From Alphaproteobacteria bacterium (lineage in GTDB: Bacteria > Pseudomonadota > Alphaproteobacteria > ATCC43930 > CGMCC-115725), in NCBI GenBank assembly GCA_018971215.1, contig JAGXBG010000005.1:1-32785 (forward strand): DNA of 32,785 nt, in the 5' to 3' direction. The notes under the pieces are model-generated. The model saw only the letters and a list, made by a program, of their open reading frames with translations, was not told the DNA's origin and did not search any database. The translations under genes and the position numbers were made by a program. Below are positions 1 through 9,149 of this stretch, one piece after another (the first letter of the stretch is position 1; every line of letters begins with the position of its first letter).

Positions 1-49
1 CTCCGACGCCGCCAATCGGCACACACCCCTGAGCCGATAACGGACGATC

Positions 50-364
50 ATGGTATTCGGGCGCAAGCAGAAAACGGGGCAGCGGGGCGACGCCGCGACG
101 GCCAAGCCGTCGCTGTTGCGCCTCTTCCTGCCCGGCGCTGCGCTCGGATTGCTGCTCTTCGTTATCCAAGGCACTGCCTTTGATGAAGGCGTCTCGCCGT
201 GGAGCATCGGCGCGGTCATGGCGTCGCGGCTGGTCGCGGACGCGGTGGTCGGCGTCGTTGCGCTGTGTGCGTTCTACATCGCGTTTTATGCCGCCCGATG
301 GATTCTGGCGCAGGTCTGGGGCTGGACGCGCGCCACCGTGACGCGGCGCGGCATACGGTCATGA
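50..364 (+). CDS. small hypothetical membrane protein preceding fliH
   Basis: 104 aa ORF with two hydrophobic segments (LLRLFLPGAALGLLLFVIQG; ADAVVGVVALCAFYIAFYAA); its stop overlaps the proposed fliH start (ATGA at 361-364). Confidence 0.6.
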   Translation: MVFGRKQKTGQRGDAATAKPSLLRLFLPGAALGLLLFVIQGTAFDEGVSPWSIGAVMASRLVADAVVGVVALCAFYIAFYAARWILAQVWGWTRATVTRRGIRS

Positions 365-1128
365 TCAAGCGGCTCAAAACCCGCGACGCGCGCATCGCTC
401 GCTGGCATGCGCCGTCGCTGGTTCCCGACGAGGCCGAGGCGCCCCGCCTGTCGCACAAGTCATCGGCGGCAGAACCACGTCCGCCCGCGGCCGAGCCCAC
501 AAAGTCCGAGGCGGACGAAGCTGCGGCCGCAGCGGCTGCCGCCCTCGAAGCGCTGCGCGCCGAAAAGGCCGCTGCCGGTTATGCCGAAGGCTTGGCGCGC
601 GGCGTCGAAGAAGGGCGGGCGCAAGGCCACGGCGCGGGGCTTGATGCCGGCCGCCGCGCCGCCGAAGCCGATGCGGCGACCGCCGCCGCCCGGTTCGCCA
701 AGCTCTTCGACGCGCTCGGCGGCGAAATCAAGGTGCTCGACGACGCGGTCGAGGACGCCGTCGTGGCGCTGGCGCTCGAACTCGCGCGCCGCGTCGTCGG
801 TGCCGAGGTGGCGCGCAGCCGCGAGGCGCTCGCCGGTCTCATCCGCCAGGTCTTGGCGGAAATCCCAATCGACACCGGTACGCCGCGCGTCCTGCTTCAT
901 CCCGACGATCTTGCCGCCTTGCGCACGCATTTGCCCGACATCGGCAGTGGCAAGGTCGAGCTGGTCGCGGACGAAACCATCGAACCTGGCGGCTGCCGCG
1001 TTTTGGCGGACGGCGTCGACAACGCTACCCGGCCAGATCGGCGCTGGATCGAACGCAGCAGCCTGTTCGAGGGCGATCTGACGCTGGCGGCGCGCTGGCG
1101 GGCGGCGATGCTGGCCCTTTTCGACTAG
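361..1128 (+). CDS. fliH: flagellar assembly protein FliH
   Basis: Start re-assigned to ATG 361 (MIKRLKTRDARIARW) inside the longer ORF 199..1128; Ala/Glu-rich coiled N-terminus with GYAEGLARGVEEGRAQGHGAGLDAGR repeats, then LALELARRVVGAEVARSREALAGLIRQVL; directly upstream of fliI. Confidence 0.88.
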   Translation: MIKRLKTRDARIARWHAPSLVPDEAEAPRLSHKSSAAEPRPPAAEPTKSEADEAAAAAAAALEALRAEKAAAGYAEGLARGVEEGRAQGHGAGLDAGRRAAEADAATAAARFAKLFDALGGEIKVLDDAVEDAVVALALELARRVVGAEVARSREALAGLIRQVLAEIPIDTGTPRVLLHPDDLAALRTHLPDIGSGKVELVADETIEPGGCRVLADGVDNATRPDRRWIERSSLFEGDLTLAARWRAAMLALFD

Positions 1129-1137
1129 CGAACGAAG

Positions 1138-2499
1138 ATGCAGCTCACTGCCGAAGACAATGTTCGCCTGGTCGACGCCTTGCACCGTTATCGCGGCCGC
1201 TTCGCGAGCGCCGAACGCATCTCCCATGTCAGCGGCATCCTGACCCGGATCGTCGGTTTCGTCATGGAGGCACGCGGCATCCGCGTCAGCGTCGGCCAGC
1301 GCTGCTTCGTCGAGAGCGCGAATGGTCGGCTGGTGCCGGCCGAGGTCATCGGATTCGACGGCGGCCGCTCCTTTCTCATGGTCGAAGGCCACGCCGACGG
1401 ATTGGCCGCGGGCGCCCGGGTTATTCCGGCCGGCTCGGCGACCGAGGTGCCGGTCGGCAAGGCGCTGCTCGGCCGCGTCATCGACGGCGCCGGCCGGCCG
1501 CTCGACGGCAAGGGGCCGGTGCGCTGCACCGAACACATGCCGCTGTTCGGTCGTCCGACCAACCCGATGGCGCGCACCATCATCGATCAGCCGCTCGACG
1601 TTGGCGTGCGCTCGATCAACGCACTGTTCACCGTCGGCGAGGGCGCGCGGCTCGGCCTGTTCGCCGGCAGCGGCGTCGGCAAAAGCGTTCTGCTGGGCAT
1701 GATGGCGCGCTACACCGCCGCCGATATTGTCGTCGTCGGCCTGATCGGCGAGCGCGGCCGCGAAATCAAAGAATTCATCGAACGCAACCTGGCGCCCGAG
1801 GCGCTGGCCAAGGCGGTCATCGTCGCGGTGCCGGCCGACCAGTCGGCGCTGGCGCGCGTGCATGGCGCGCTGCGGGCGTCGACCATCGCCGAATATTTCC
1901 GCGACCAGGGCTGCAACGTGCTCCTACTCATGGATTCGCTGACGCGTTTCGCGATTGCGTCGCGCGAGATCGCGCTGGCGGTTGGCGAGGTGCCGTCGAG
2001 CCGCGGCTACCCGCCGTCGGTCTTCGGCCGGCTGGCGTCGCTGGTCGAGCGCGCTGGCACCGGCGGACCGCTCAACGGCAGCATCACCGCGTTCTACACG
2101 GTCCTGGTCGAAGGCGACGATCTCAACGATCCGGTGGCCGACGCCGCCCGCGCGATTTGTGACGGCCACATCGTGCTGTCGCGGCGCATCGCCGAACGCG
2201 GCCATTTTCCCGCGATCGACGTGGCGGCGTCGGTCAGCCGCGTGATGTTCTCCGTGGTGGCGCCGGCGCAGTTCGCTGCCGCCCGCGACTTCAGGGAGCT
2301 GCATACGCGCTACGAGGAAAGCCGCGACATGATCGCGATCGGCGGTTACCGGCCGGGGCACGACGCCGTGCTCGACCGCGCCGTCGCGCTGCACCCCGCA
2401 TTCGAGCGCTTCCTCCAGCAGGAAATGACCCAACGGGTCGTGTTCGCTCGGAGCATCGAAGACCTTTCGCAGACACTCGGTAAATCAGGAGGCGGTTGA
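1138..2499 (+). CDS. fliI: flagellum-specific ATP synthase FliI
   Basis: Walker A GLFAGSGVGKSVLLGMMARYT, Walker B NVLLLMDSLTRFA, GLIGERGREIKEFIE, SSRGYPPSVF typical of FliI/T3SS ATPases. Confidence 0.97.
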   Translation: MQLTAEDNVRLVDALHRYRGRFASAERISHVSGILTRIVGFVMEARGIRVSVGQRCFVESANGRLVPAEVIGFDGGRSFLMVEGHADGLAAGARVIPAGSATEVPVGKALLGRVIDGAGRPLDGKGPVRCTEHMPLFGRPTNPMARTIIDQPLDVGVRSINALFTVGEGARLGLFAGSGVGKSVLLGMMARYTAADIVVVGLIGERGREIKEFIERNLAPEALAKAVIVAVPADQSALARVHGALRASTIAEYFRDQGCNVLLLMDSLTRFAIASREIALAVGEVPSSRGYPPSVFGRLASLVERAGTGGPLNGSITAFYTVLVEGDDLNDPVADAARAICDGHIVLSRRIAERGHFPAIDVAASVSRVMFSVVAPAQFAAARDFRELHTRYEESRDMIAIGGYRPGHDAVLDRAVALHPAFERFLQQEMTQRVVFARSIEDLSQTLGKSGGG

Positions 2500-2939
2500 T
2501 GGCGTTGCATGCAATGGGAAAGCTGGCGGAGCGGCAGGTCGAGGAGGCGCAACGGCGATGGGCCGTGCTCGCCAAGGAATGCGCCGCCGCGCGCCGCAAG
2601 CTCAACCTGCTTCGCCAATACGGCGATTCCTATCGTGCGCAGCTCGAGGACGGCGGCCGGCAGGGCGTGGTGGCGTCGCAAGCGGCGTCGGTCGCGGCGT
2701 TCATCCGCCGCGTCGCCGACGTGGTGGCGCGTGAAGAGGCGCAGGTCCGGCAGCTCGAAGGCGCTTGCGAGCGCGAATGGGCCGACTTGGTCGTCGCTCG
2801 CCGCAACAAGCGCATGATCGAGATCCTGGTGGAGCGCCAGATGCTGCGCGAAGCCGAAGAGGCGCTGCGCCGCAGCCAGAGCGAAATCGACGACCTGATC
2901 GCGCGGGCCGGTATCTTCACCCGGGAATCGCGCGCGTGA
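2499..2939 (+). CDS. fliJ: flagellar protein FliJ
   Basis: Coiled-coil charged protein overlapping the fliI stop by one base (TGATG); position immediately after fliI. Confidence 0.8.
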   Translation: MALHAMGKLAERQVEEAQRRWAVLAKECAAARRKLNLLRQYGDSYRAQLEDGGRQGVVASQAASVAAFIRRVADVVAREEAQVRQLEGACEREWADLVVARRNKRMIEILVERQMLREAEEALRRSQSEIDDLIARAGIFTRESRA

Positions 2940-3018
2940 GGAGCCCAACGCGCGCCGCAGACGGGCGAAAATCGGCGCCCAAAGCCTTGTGCCGCCGGCG
3001 GTTTTGCGGCATGATATA

Positions 3019-3043
3019 TTGCCAAAAAAAGGAAAATCGGCAA
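3019..3043 (+). promoter_or_regulatory. repeated intergenic box, fliL copy
   Basis: TTGCCAAAAAAAGGAAAATCGGCAA; includes dyad TTGCC-N15-GGCAA; overlaps the first base of the fliL start codon. Confidence 0.7.
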
Positions 3044-3570
3044 TGGCAACCATAACACGCGATCCGCCCGCGGCGCGCCGGCGCACGCGCAAATCCGGCC
3101 GCTGGATCGTCATGCTGGCGGGGCTGGTGGTGGTCGCGGCCGGCGCCGCCGGTGGCTGGTATTACTGGCAGCACCGGAAGACGACGGTCGTCGAGGCGCC
3201 GCCGCAGCCGATTTACGTCGTGATCAAGCCGTTCGTCGTCACCATGCTCGACGACAATCAGACGACGCGCTTCGTTCAGGTCGGTGTCGATCTCGAGGTC
3301 ACGGACAAGGCCGCGAAAGAGCGCGTCGAGCAGGCGCTGCCGGCGATCCAGGACGCGATCCGCCTGCAGGTTCTGCAAAGCAAGGTCGCCGAGGTTACCT
3401 CGCCGCAAGGGGTCGAGCAGCTGCGCAAGTTGCTCATCGCCCAGGCCAACAACACGGTCAATTCCGTCATGCCGCTGCCGGCCGATCCGCACACGCCGCC
3501 GGCGAAGCCGGGTCAGGCCCCCCCGCCGCCGGTGCACAACGTCTTCTTCACCGAGCTCGTCGTCGAATGA
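3043..3570 (+). CDS. fliL: flagellar basal body-associated protein FliL
   Basis: Start re-assigned to ATG 3043 (MATITRDPPAARRRTRKSGRW + single TM); IKPFVVTMLDDNQTTRFVQVGVDLEVTDKAA ... VHNVFFTELVVE. Confidence 0.9.
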   Translation: MATITRDPPAARRRTRKSGRWIVMLAGLVVVAAGAAGGWYYWQHRKTTVVEAPPQPIYVVIKPFVVTMLDDNQTTRFVQVGVDLEVTDKAAKERVEQALPAIQDAIRLQVLQSKVAEVTSPQGVEQLRKLLIAQANNTVNSVMPLPADPHTPPAKPGQAPPPPVHNVFFTELVVE

Positions 3571-3965
3571 CCGGCCTTGGCGGCCTGACCGCGGATCCAA
3601 GCCACGCCTCGGTCTTCAGCGGCCTGATGCCGTTGCTCGTCGGCATGGGCGCCGTCGTGCTGGTGCTCGGCGGATTGCTCTGGCTGGTGCGCCGCCGTTT
3701 CGGACCGACCGGCCCGACCAAGATCGACTGCTCCGTGGTCGGCGGCCTGGCGGTCGGGCCGCGCGAACGCCTTGTCGTCGTGCGCGTCGAGGGCAAGCGA
3801 TTGCTGCTTGGCGTCACCGGCAGCGCCATCGGCCTGCTGTGCGAATTGCCGGACGTTGCCGCCCCGCCGTCGGTGCCGGCGCCGGCCGGTTTTAGCGCGG
3901 CGCTGGCGCAGGCGTTCGATCGCTGGCGCGGCGCCAAGCCTATGGATGGCGGCCATGCGCCTTAG
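3567..3965 (+). CDS. fliO: flagellar biosynthetic protein FliO
   Basis: Single TM then ERLVVVRVEGKRLLLGVTGSAIGLLCEL; between fliL and fliP. Confidence 0.82.
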   Translation: MTGLGGLTADPSHASVFSGLMPLLVGMGAVVLVLGGLLWLVRRRFGPTGPTKIDCSVVGGLAVGPRERLVVVRVEGKRLLLGVTGSAIGLLCELPDVAAPPSVPAPAGFSAALAQAFDRWRGAKPMDGGHAP

Positions 3966-4704
3966 CCGCATCCTCGTCGGCGCCGCCGGATTGTTTGTTC
4001 TGCCCATGGCCGCGCATGCCGCGCCGGCCGGTCTCGATGCCTTGATTGCCACGCCGGCCGCGCACGGCGCCGTGTCCTACACCGTGCCGATCCAGATTCT
4101 CTTGTTCATGACCGGGCTGGTGTTCCTGCCGGCCGTGCTGCTGGCGATGACGTCGTTCACCCGCATCATCATCGTGCTGTCGCTGCTGCGCCAGGCGCTC
4201 GGCCTGACTCAGACGCCGCCCAACCAGATTCTGGTCGGCCTGGCGCTTTTTCTCACCATGTTCGTCATGGCGCCGGTGTTCAACCAGGTGAACACGGCGG
4301 CGCTGCAGCCGCTGCTGCAAAACAAGATCTCGGTGGAAGAGGCTGCGACCCGCGCCGAACCCGAGCTCAAATCGTTCATGCTCAAGCAGACGCGGTCCGA
4401 CGATCTCGGCATGTTCATCAAGCTGGCCGGCGGCCAGACCTACGACAAGGCCGAAGACGTGCCGATGCGCCTGGTGGCGCCGGCGTTCCTGACGTCGGAG
4501 CTGCGCACCGCCTTCCAGATCGGCTTCCTCATCTTCCTGCCGTTCATGGTGATCGACATCGTGGTGGCGGCGGTGATGATGTCGCTCGGCATGATGCTGC
4601 TGTCGCCGGTGACAGTGTCGCTGCCGCTCAAGCTGATGGTCTTCGTGCTGGTCAACGGCTGGATGTTGGTGATCGGCTCGCTGGCGCAGGGATTCTTCTC
4701 GTGA
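3955..4704 (+). CDS. fliP: flagellar type III secretion system pore protein FliP
   Basis: Start at ATG 3955 inside ORF 3772..4704; signal peptide, MTSFTRIIIVLSLLRQALGLTQTPPNQILVGLALFLTMFVM, PFMVIDIVVAAVMMSLGMMLLSP. Confidence 0.97.
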   Translation: MRLSRILVGAAGLFVLPMAAHAAPAGLDALIATPAAHGAVSYTVPIQILLFMTGLVFLPAVLLAMTSFTRIIIVLSLLRQALGLTQTPPNQILVGLALFLTMFVMAPVFNQVNTAALQPLLQNKISVEEAATRAEPELKSFMLKQTRSDDLGMFIKLAGGQTYDKAEDVPMRLVAPAFLTSELRTAFQIGFLIFLPFMVIDIVVAAVMMSLGMMLLSPVTVSLPLKLMVFVLVNGWMLVIGSLAQGFFS

Positions 4705-4973
4705 ACCTGACCGGCGACATGGTGGCGCTCGCCGCCAACCGCATGCTGGTCGAGGCGCTGATCCTGGTGAGTCCGCCGCTCGCTGCCGTGCTGCTAGTAG
4801 GCCTGGTAGTGAGCCTCATTCAGGTCGGCACGCGCATGACCGATCTCACACTGGGGTTCGTACCGCGCTTTGCTGTCATCCTGCTGGTCACCGCGCTGAC
4901 GCTGCCGTGGATGGGCGCGCGGCTGTCGGCCTATTTCGTGTCCAACGTGGCGCAGGCCGCCGACCGGCCTTAG
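4701..4973 (+). CDS. fliQ: flagellar biosynthetic protein FliQ
   Basis: 90 aa, two TM helices, LVVSLIQVGTRMTDLTLGFVPRF; start overlaps the fliP stop. Confidence 0.93.
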   Translation: MNLTGDMVALAANRMLVEALILVSPPLAAVLLVGLVVSLIQVGTRMTDLTLGFVPRFAVILLVTALTLPWMGARLSAYFVSNVAQAADRP

Positions 4974-4981
4974 GCGCCATT

Positions 4982-5761
4982 ATGCTCGCCCTCACCGACG
5001 GCGACATCGCGCACTGGCTGGGCCTGCTGGTCTGGCCGCTGCTGCGCGGCCTGGCGCTGTTCGCTTTCGCGCCGGCCTTTGGTTCGAGCGCGGTGCCGGC
5101 GCCAGTGAAGGTCGCACTCGGCCTGGCGGTGGCGGCGGTCATCGGCGGCGTCGCCGGACCGATGGCGCCGCTCGATCTCTCATGGCAAACCGTGGCGCTG
5201 GTGTTCGAGCAGATTCTGGTCGGCGCCGCGATCGGCTTCGCCATGCGCGTGACCCTGTCGGTGATGGCGTTCGCCGGCGATCTCAGTGGCCTGCAGATGG
5301 GCTTCGGCTTCGCCACGCTGCTCGATCCGCAGGTCGGCGTGCCGATGCCGGCGATGGCCGATTTCTTCGATCTGCTCGGCACCGTGTTGTTCCTGGCGAT
5401 CGGCGGTCACCTGCTGCTGATTGCGGCATTGGTCAAAAGCTTCCAGATCGTGCCCGTAGCCGCGACCGTGGGCATCGTGCCCGCCGGCTGGGGCGCGCTC
5501 GCCGCATCGGGCGCTGCGCTGTTCCAGCTCGGCATTATTCTCGCGTTGCCGGTGGTTGCGGTCATGCTGGCGATCAATATCGCGATGGCGGTGGTGTCGC
5601 GCGTTGCGCCGCAGCTCAACATCATGTCGGTGGGTTTCGCGGTGTTCCTGTGGACGGGCATCGCCGCGACCGCGCTGCTGATGCCGTTCGTGACGCCGAC
5701 CGTCGAGCACCTGGTCGATGTCGGCTTGCGCCTGATCGAAGCGACGTTGCGCGGCGGGTGA
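4982..5761 (+). CDS. fliR: flagellar biosynthetic protein FliR
   Basis: Start at ATG 4982 (MLALTDGDIAHWLG); polytopic; GDLSGLQMGFGFATLLDP, RVAPQLNIMSVGF. Confidence 0.94.
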   Translation: MLALTDGDIAHWLGLLVWPLLRGLALFAFAPAFGSSAVPAPVKVALGLAVAAVIGGVAGPMAPLDLSWQTVALVFEQILVGAAIGFAMRVTLSVMAFAGDLSGLQMGFGFATLLDPQVGVPMPAMADFFDLLGTVLFLAIGGHLLLIAALVKSFQIVPVAATVGIVPAGWGALAASGAALFQLGIILALPVVAVMLAINIAMAVVSRVAPQLNIMSVGFAVFLWTGIAATALLMPFVTPTVEHLVDVGLRLIEATLRGG

Positions 5762-5764
5762 GCC

Positions 5765-6898
5765 ATGGCCGACGATCAGGCGAGCGAAAACAAAACTGAA
5801 GAACCGACAGGCAGGCGCCTGAGCAAGGCGCGCGAAGAAGGCTCGATCGCCCGGTCGCGCGAGCTGCCTTCGGCGATCATGCTGATGACCGGCGCCGCAA
5901 TCGTCTTCTGGGGCGGCACGATCGCGGTGTCGCTGCTCGAACGGATGGTCGCCGCCGGCTTGCATATCGATCCGCTGCTCGGCCGCGATCCGGCGCGGCT
6001 GCTGACCGGGGCGTGGATGATCGTCAAGCCGGCGCTCGAGGTCATCATCGTCTTCGGCGGCGGCATCGCGGTAATCGGCACGCTGTCGGCGTTACTGGTC
6101 GGCGGCCTGATGTTCTCGTGGCGGCCGGTGATGCCGGATCTTGCGCGGCTCGATCCGGTCCAAGGGTTCGCCCGGCTGTGGTCGCGCGACGCGCTGATCG
6201 AGATCGTCAAATCGGTGGTCAAGCTGCTCGGTGTCGCGGCCGTCGCCTATTGGTGGCTGCGCGGCGAAACGCGCAATTTCGCCGACTTGGCGCGCGCCGG
6301 CTGGCCGGGCGGCCTGTGGCAGGCCGGCAGTCTGCTCGGGCAACTGTTCCTGCTGACCTCGTTCTCGCTGGCGGTCGTCGTCCTGCTCGAAGTGCCGTAC
6401 CGGATCTGGAGTCACCGTCAGGATTTGCGCATGAGCCGCCAGGAATTGCGCGACGAGGCGCGCGAGGTCGAAGGCAATCCGCAGACCAAGCGGCGCGTCA
6501 AGCAACTGCGCCGCAAGGTGGCGCGGGCGCGCATGATGACGCAGGTGCCCAAGGCAGACGTCGTGTTGACCAACCCATCGCACGTCTCGGTCGCGCTGCG
6601 CTACCAGCAGGGCACGATGCGGGCGCCGCGGATGGTCGCCAAAGGCGTCGGGCTCGTGGCGTTGCGCATCCGCGAAGTCGCCGCCGCGCACGAGGTGCCA
6701 GTGGTCGAGGCGCCGCCGCTGGCGCGTTCGCTGCACCGCTACGTCGAGATCGAGGATGAAGTACCGGTCGCGCTCTATCGCGCGGTCGCCGAGGTGTTGG
6801 CGTTCGTCTATCGCCTGCGTGCGGCGCAGGCGGCCGGCAAGCCGGCGCCGACCGCGCCGAGCGCCAGCTTCGATCCGCCGGATGAGTTGCGGATCTAG
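5765..6898 (+). CDS. flhB: flagellar biosynthetic protein FlhB
   Basis: N-terminal KTEEPTGRRLSKAREEGSIARSREL, ADVVLTNPSHVSVALRY (NPTH-type cleavage loop, here NPSH). Confidence 0.97.
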   Translation: MADDQASENKTEEPTGRRLSKAREEGSIARSRELPSAIMLMTGAAIVFWGGTIAVSLLERMVAAGLHIDPLLGRDPARLLTGAWMIVKPALEVIIVFGGGIAVIGTLSALLVGGLMFSWRPVMPDLARLDPVQGFARLWSRDALIEIVKSVVKLLGVAAVAYWWLRGETRNFADLARAGWPGGLWQAGSLLGQLFLLTSFSLAVVVLLEVPYRIWSHRQDLRMSRQELRDEAREVEGNPQTKRRVKQLRRKVARARMMTQVPKADVVLTNPSHVSVALRYQQGTMRAPRMVAKGVGLVALRIREVAAAHEVPVVEAPPLARSLHRYVEIEDEVPVALYRAVAEVLAFVYRLRAAQAAGKPAPTAPSASFDPPDELRI

Positions 6899-7260
6899 GC
6901 CTTGCCGAGTGAACGGCGCGACGCGGCCGCGCGTTCGCCGCCGCTGGGGCCGTAGGAAGGATGGCGCTCGAGCCGCTGGAGCGTCGCCAGACCGGCACGG
7001 AAATGGCGCAGCATCTCGCCAGCGATAATGGCGTTGCCGCGACCGAGGCGGCGGATTTCAGTCAACAGGCCCGTCAGCTCGGCGTTGCGGCCGAGCGGAC
7101 CCGGCGTCACGTCGGCGAGTTGCTCCGCCAGCGCATCAGTCTCGCCGGTAATGGCGGTGACGGCGCCGAAATCGCCACGCAACAACGCCTCGCGGCCGCG
7201 GACGAGCTTGCGTTTCGTCTCGCGCAGAATGCCGACCAGCCCGGAAGGAGCGACGACCAT
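6895..7260 (-). CDS. flgN: FlgN-like flagellar chaperone
   Basis: Small helical protein (VGILRETKRKLVRGREALLRGDFGAVTAITGETDALAEQL...NAELTGLLTEIRRLGRGNAIIAGEMLRHFRAGL); start at 7260 preceded by an SD-like GGAGG; next to flgA. Confidence 0.65.
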   Translation of the reverse strand: MVVAPSGLVGILRETKRKLVRGREALLRGDFGAVTAITGETDALAEQLADVTPGPLGRNAELTGLLTEIRRLGRGNAIIAGEMLRHFRAGLATLQRLERHPSYGPSGGERAAASRRSLGKA

Positions 7261-7276
7261 GACAACCTCCATCAAA

Positions 7277-7978
7277 TCAAAGATGCATTTCGGCTTCACC
7301 GTCGGCGGTGACGGTCGCGCGGATGACCTTCTGGCTCCCCGGATTGCGCAGCGCGATGACGTCGCCGGCGCGGCCGTCCTGCTCGGCGACCACCGTGGTC
7401 TTCACCGTGACTGCGCCATCGTGCAGCGTGACGAGCACCCGCTGGTCGCGATGGACCAGGACCGGCGCCTCGAGCTGGGCGGCAAGGATCGGGCTGGCCG
7501 CCGGCACGTTGGTGCGCAACAGCTTGCCGATCGCGTCCGTCGGATCGCCGATGGGTGCGCTCGGCAGCGCCGCCGTATCGATGCGCGCCAGCGTCAGGTC
7601 GGCGGCGGTCAGTGGCCGGTTGGGCGGCAGCGCCGCGGCGGCGACGACGACGTTGCGCCATTGATGCAGCCGCACCGGCACATAGATTGTCCAGGTCGGC
7701 GCCGGGCAGGACACTTTCACGGTGATGAAGCTGCCACTCAGCGGCGGCACCGAAGTGGCCAGTGCCGGGCAGGCGGGCAGGTGGACTGCTGGATCGATGG
7801 CGGCAACGTCGACTTCGAGCATGGTCGCCGGCAGTCGCGGCGCCGCTTCCTGGACGGCGTCCGCCACGGCGGCGCGGATGGTTGCGGGATCGGCGTAGCC
7901 CGGGTCGGCCGCGGCCTTAACCGCCGGCGCCATGAGCATCACGGCGGCAAAAAGGGCCGTTCCAGCGCGGAAATCCAT
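7277..7978 (-). CDS. flgA: flagella basal body P-ring formation protein FlgA
   Basis: Signal peptide; SAF-like C-terminal half (LRTNVPAASPILAAQLEAPVLVHRDQRVLVTLHDGAVTVKTTVVAEQDGRAGDVIALRNPGSQKVIRATVTADGEAEM). Confidence 0.92.
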   Translation of the reverse strand: MDFRAGTALFAAVMLMAPAVKAAADPGYADPATIRAAVADAVQEAAPRLPATMLEVDVAAIDPAVHLPACPALATSVPPLSGSFITVKVSCPAPTWTIYVPVRLHQWRNVVVAAAALPPNRPLTAADLTLARIDTAALPSAPIGDPTDAIGKLLRTNVPAASPILAAQLEAPVLVHRDQRVLVTLHDGAVTVKTTVVAEQDGRAGDVIALRNPGSQKVIRATVTADGEAEMHL

Positions 7979-8014
7979 GCGCAAAAAACCTCTTGCAATC
8001 GGTCCGGAGGGAAA

Positions 8015-8040
8015 TTACCCTAAAAACGAAAATTCGGCAA
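8015..8040 (+). promoter_or_regulatory. repeated intergenic box, degenerate flgA-flgB copy
   Basis: TTACCCTAAAAACGAAAATTCGGCAA; same layout with a few substitutions and one extra base before the right arm. Confidence 0.45.
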
Positions 8041-8187
8041 GTTCTCGCTCCCCATCCGAACGGGCCTTTGCCGGAAGCCGAAACCGCCGCGGTTGCCGCC
8101 CCTTACCCTTCCCAGGGCGGCGCTGCCGGCGGCGGCGAATCCCGCGGTGGCCGTTGCCGGCGCGGAACGACGGGGGAGCGCGTACGA

Positions 8188-8676
8188 ATGCAAGGCCCAC
8201 TTTCAACGGGTCTCGACTATTTCCGGACGGTTCTCGATCTGCGCAGCTATCGCCAGCAGATCCTGTCCGCGAACATTGCCAACGGCAGCACGCCGGGCTT
8301 CAAAGCGGTTGACCTCGATTTTCAGTCTGCCTTGGCGGCGGCTACGGCGGCGCCGGGCGACAGCGGACAGCCGGCAACACCGCCGTCACCGTTCCTGCTG
8401 GTCGACGATCCGCCCCAGATCGGTGGCAACCCGTCCGGCCCGGCGAACGCGCCGAGCACGGAATCGCGGATCGCGGCCGCCGTGCAGAACCAGGTCAAAT
8501 ATCAGACCGGCGCGCCGGTGACGATCGACGGCAACAGCGTCGATCTCGATCTCGAAAAGCGCGAGGCCGCGGTCAACGCGCTGCAATACGAAGCCGCCGC
8601 CACCTTCACCACCGGCCGCATCAACATGCTGATGACGGCGATCCGTGGCTCGACCTCGTCGACCACGAACGGCTAG
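8188..8676 (+). CDS. flgB: flagellar basal body rod protein FlgB
   Basis: Start at ATG 8188 inside ORF 7993..8676; LRSYRQQILSANIANGSTPGFKAVDLDFQSAL. Confidence 0.93.
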   Translation: MQGPLSTGLDYFRTVLDLRSYRQQILSANIANGSTPGFKAVDLDFQSALAAATAAPGDSGQPATPPSPFLLVDDPPQIGGNPSGPANAPSTESRIAAAVQNQVKYQTGAPVTIDGNSVDLDLEKREAAVNALQYEAAATFTTGRINMLMTAIRGSTSSTTNG

Positions 8677-8686
8677 AGGCCCGCTC

Positions 8687-9124
8687 ATGTCGTTGCTTTC
8701 CGTGTTCCTGATCTCCGGTTCCGGCATGTCGGCCGAAACCGAGCGGCTCTCCGCGATCGCCAGCAATATCGCCAACGCCGACAGCGCCGCCAATTCGTCG
8801 GGCCAGCCCTATCGCGCCCGCGAAGTCGTGTTCACCGCCGCGCCGATCGCCGGCGGCGACGGCGACGTCCAGGCCGGCGGCAACGCCGCCGCGGCCGGCA
8901 TGTCGGGCGTGCGCATCGCCGGCGTCGTCGAAAGCCAGCAGCCGCTGAAGCAGGTCTACGACCCGAGCAGCCCGTACGCCGACGGCAATGGCTACGTCCG
9001 GATGCCGAACGTCAATCCGGTGGACGAGATGGTGAACATGATTTCGGCGACGCGGAACTATCAGGCCAATCTCGACGCCTTCAACGTCGCCAAGACCCTC
9101 GCCCTGAAGACTTTGTCGATCTGA
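8687..9124 (+). CDS. flgC: flagellar basal body rod protein FlgC
   Basis: SGMSAETERLSAIASNIANADSA ... GYVRMPNVNPVDEMVNMISATRNYQANLDAFNVAKTLALKTL. Confidence 0.96.
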   Translation: MSLLSVFLISGSGMSAETERLSAIASNIANADSAANSSGQPYRAREVVFTAAPIAGGDGDVQAGGNAAAAGMSGVRIAGVVESQQPLKQVYDPSSPYADGNGYVRMPNVNPVDEMVNMISATRNYQANLDAFNVAKTLALKTLSI

Positions 9125-9149
9125 TCACCCCGCGCAGGAGGACAGTGCA

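Noticed and set aside
33-40. GCCGATAA, identical to the FliA -10 consensus, just before the first ORF
   Set aside because: No TAAA at the expected 15-16 bp upstream (CAAT/AATC instead) and only 32 bp of upstream context; a single octamer is not enough.
460-1863. 467 aa minus-strand ORF
   Set aside because: Lies antisense to fliH and fliI; composition (Arg/Asp/Gly/Ala/His-rich, no recognisable domain) is typical of a high-GC antisense artefact.
7981-7998. GCAAAAAACCTCTTGC near the flgA start
   Set aside because: Short GCAA-N8-TTGC dyad resembling part of the shared box, but lacks the GGAAAATCG core; not counted as a box copy.
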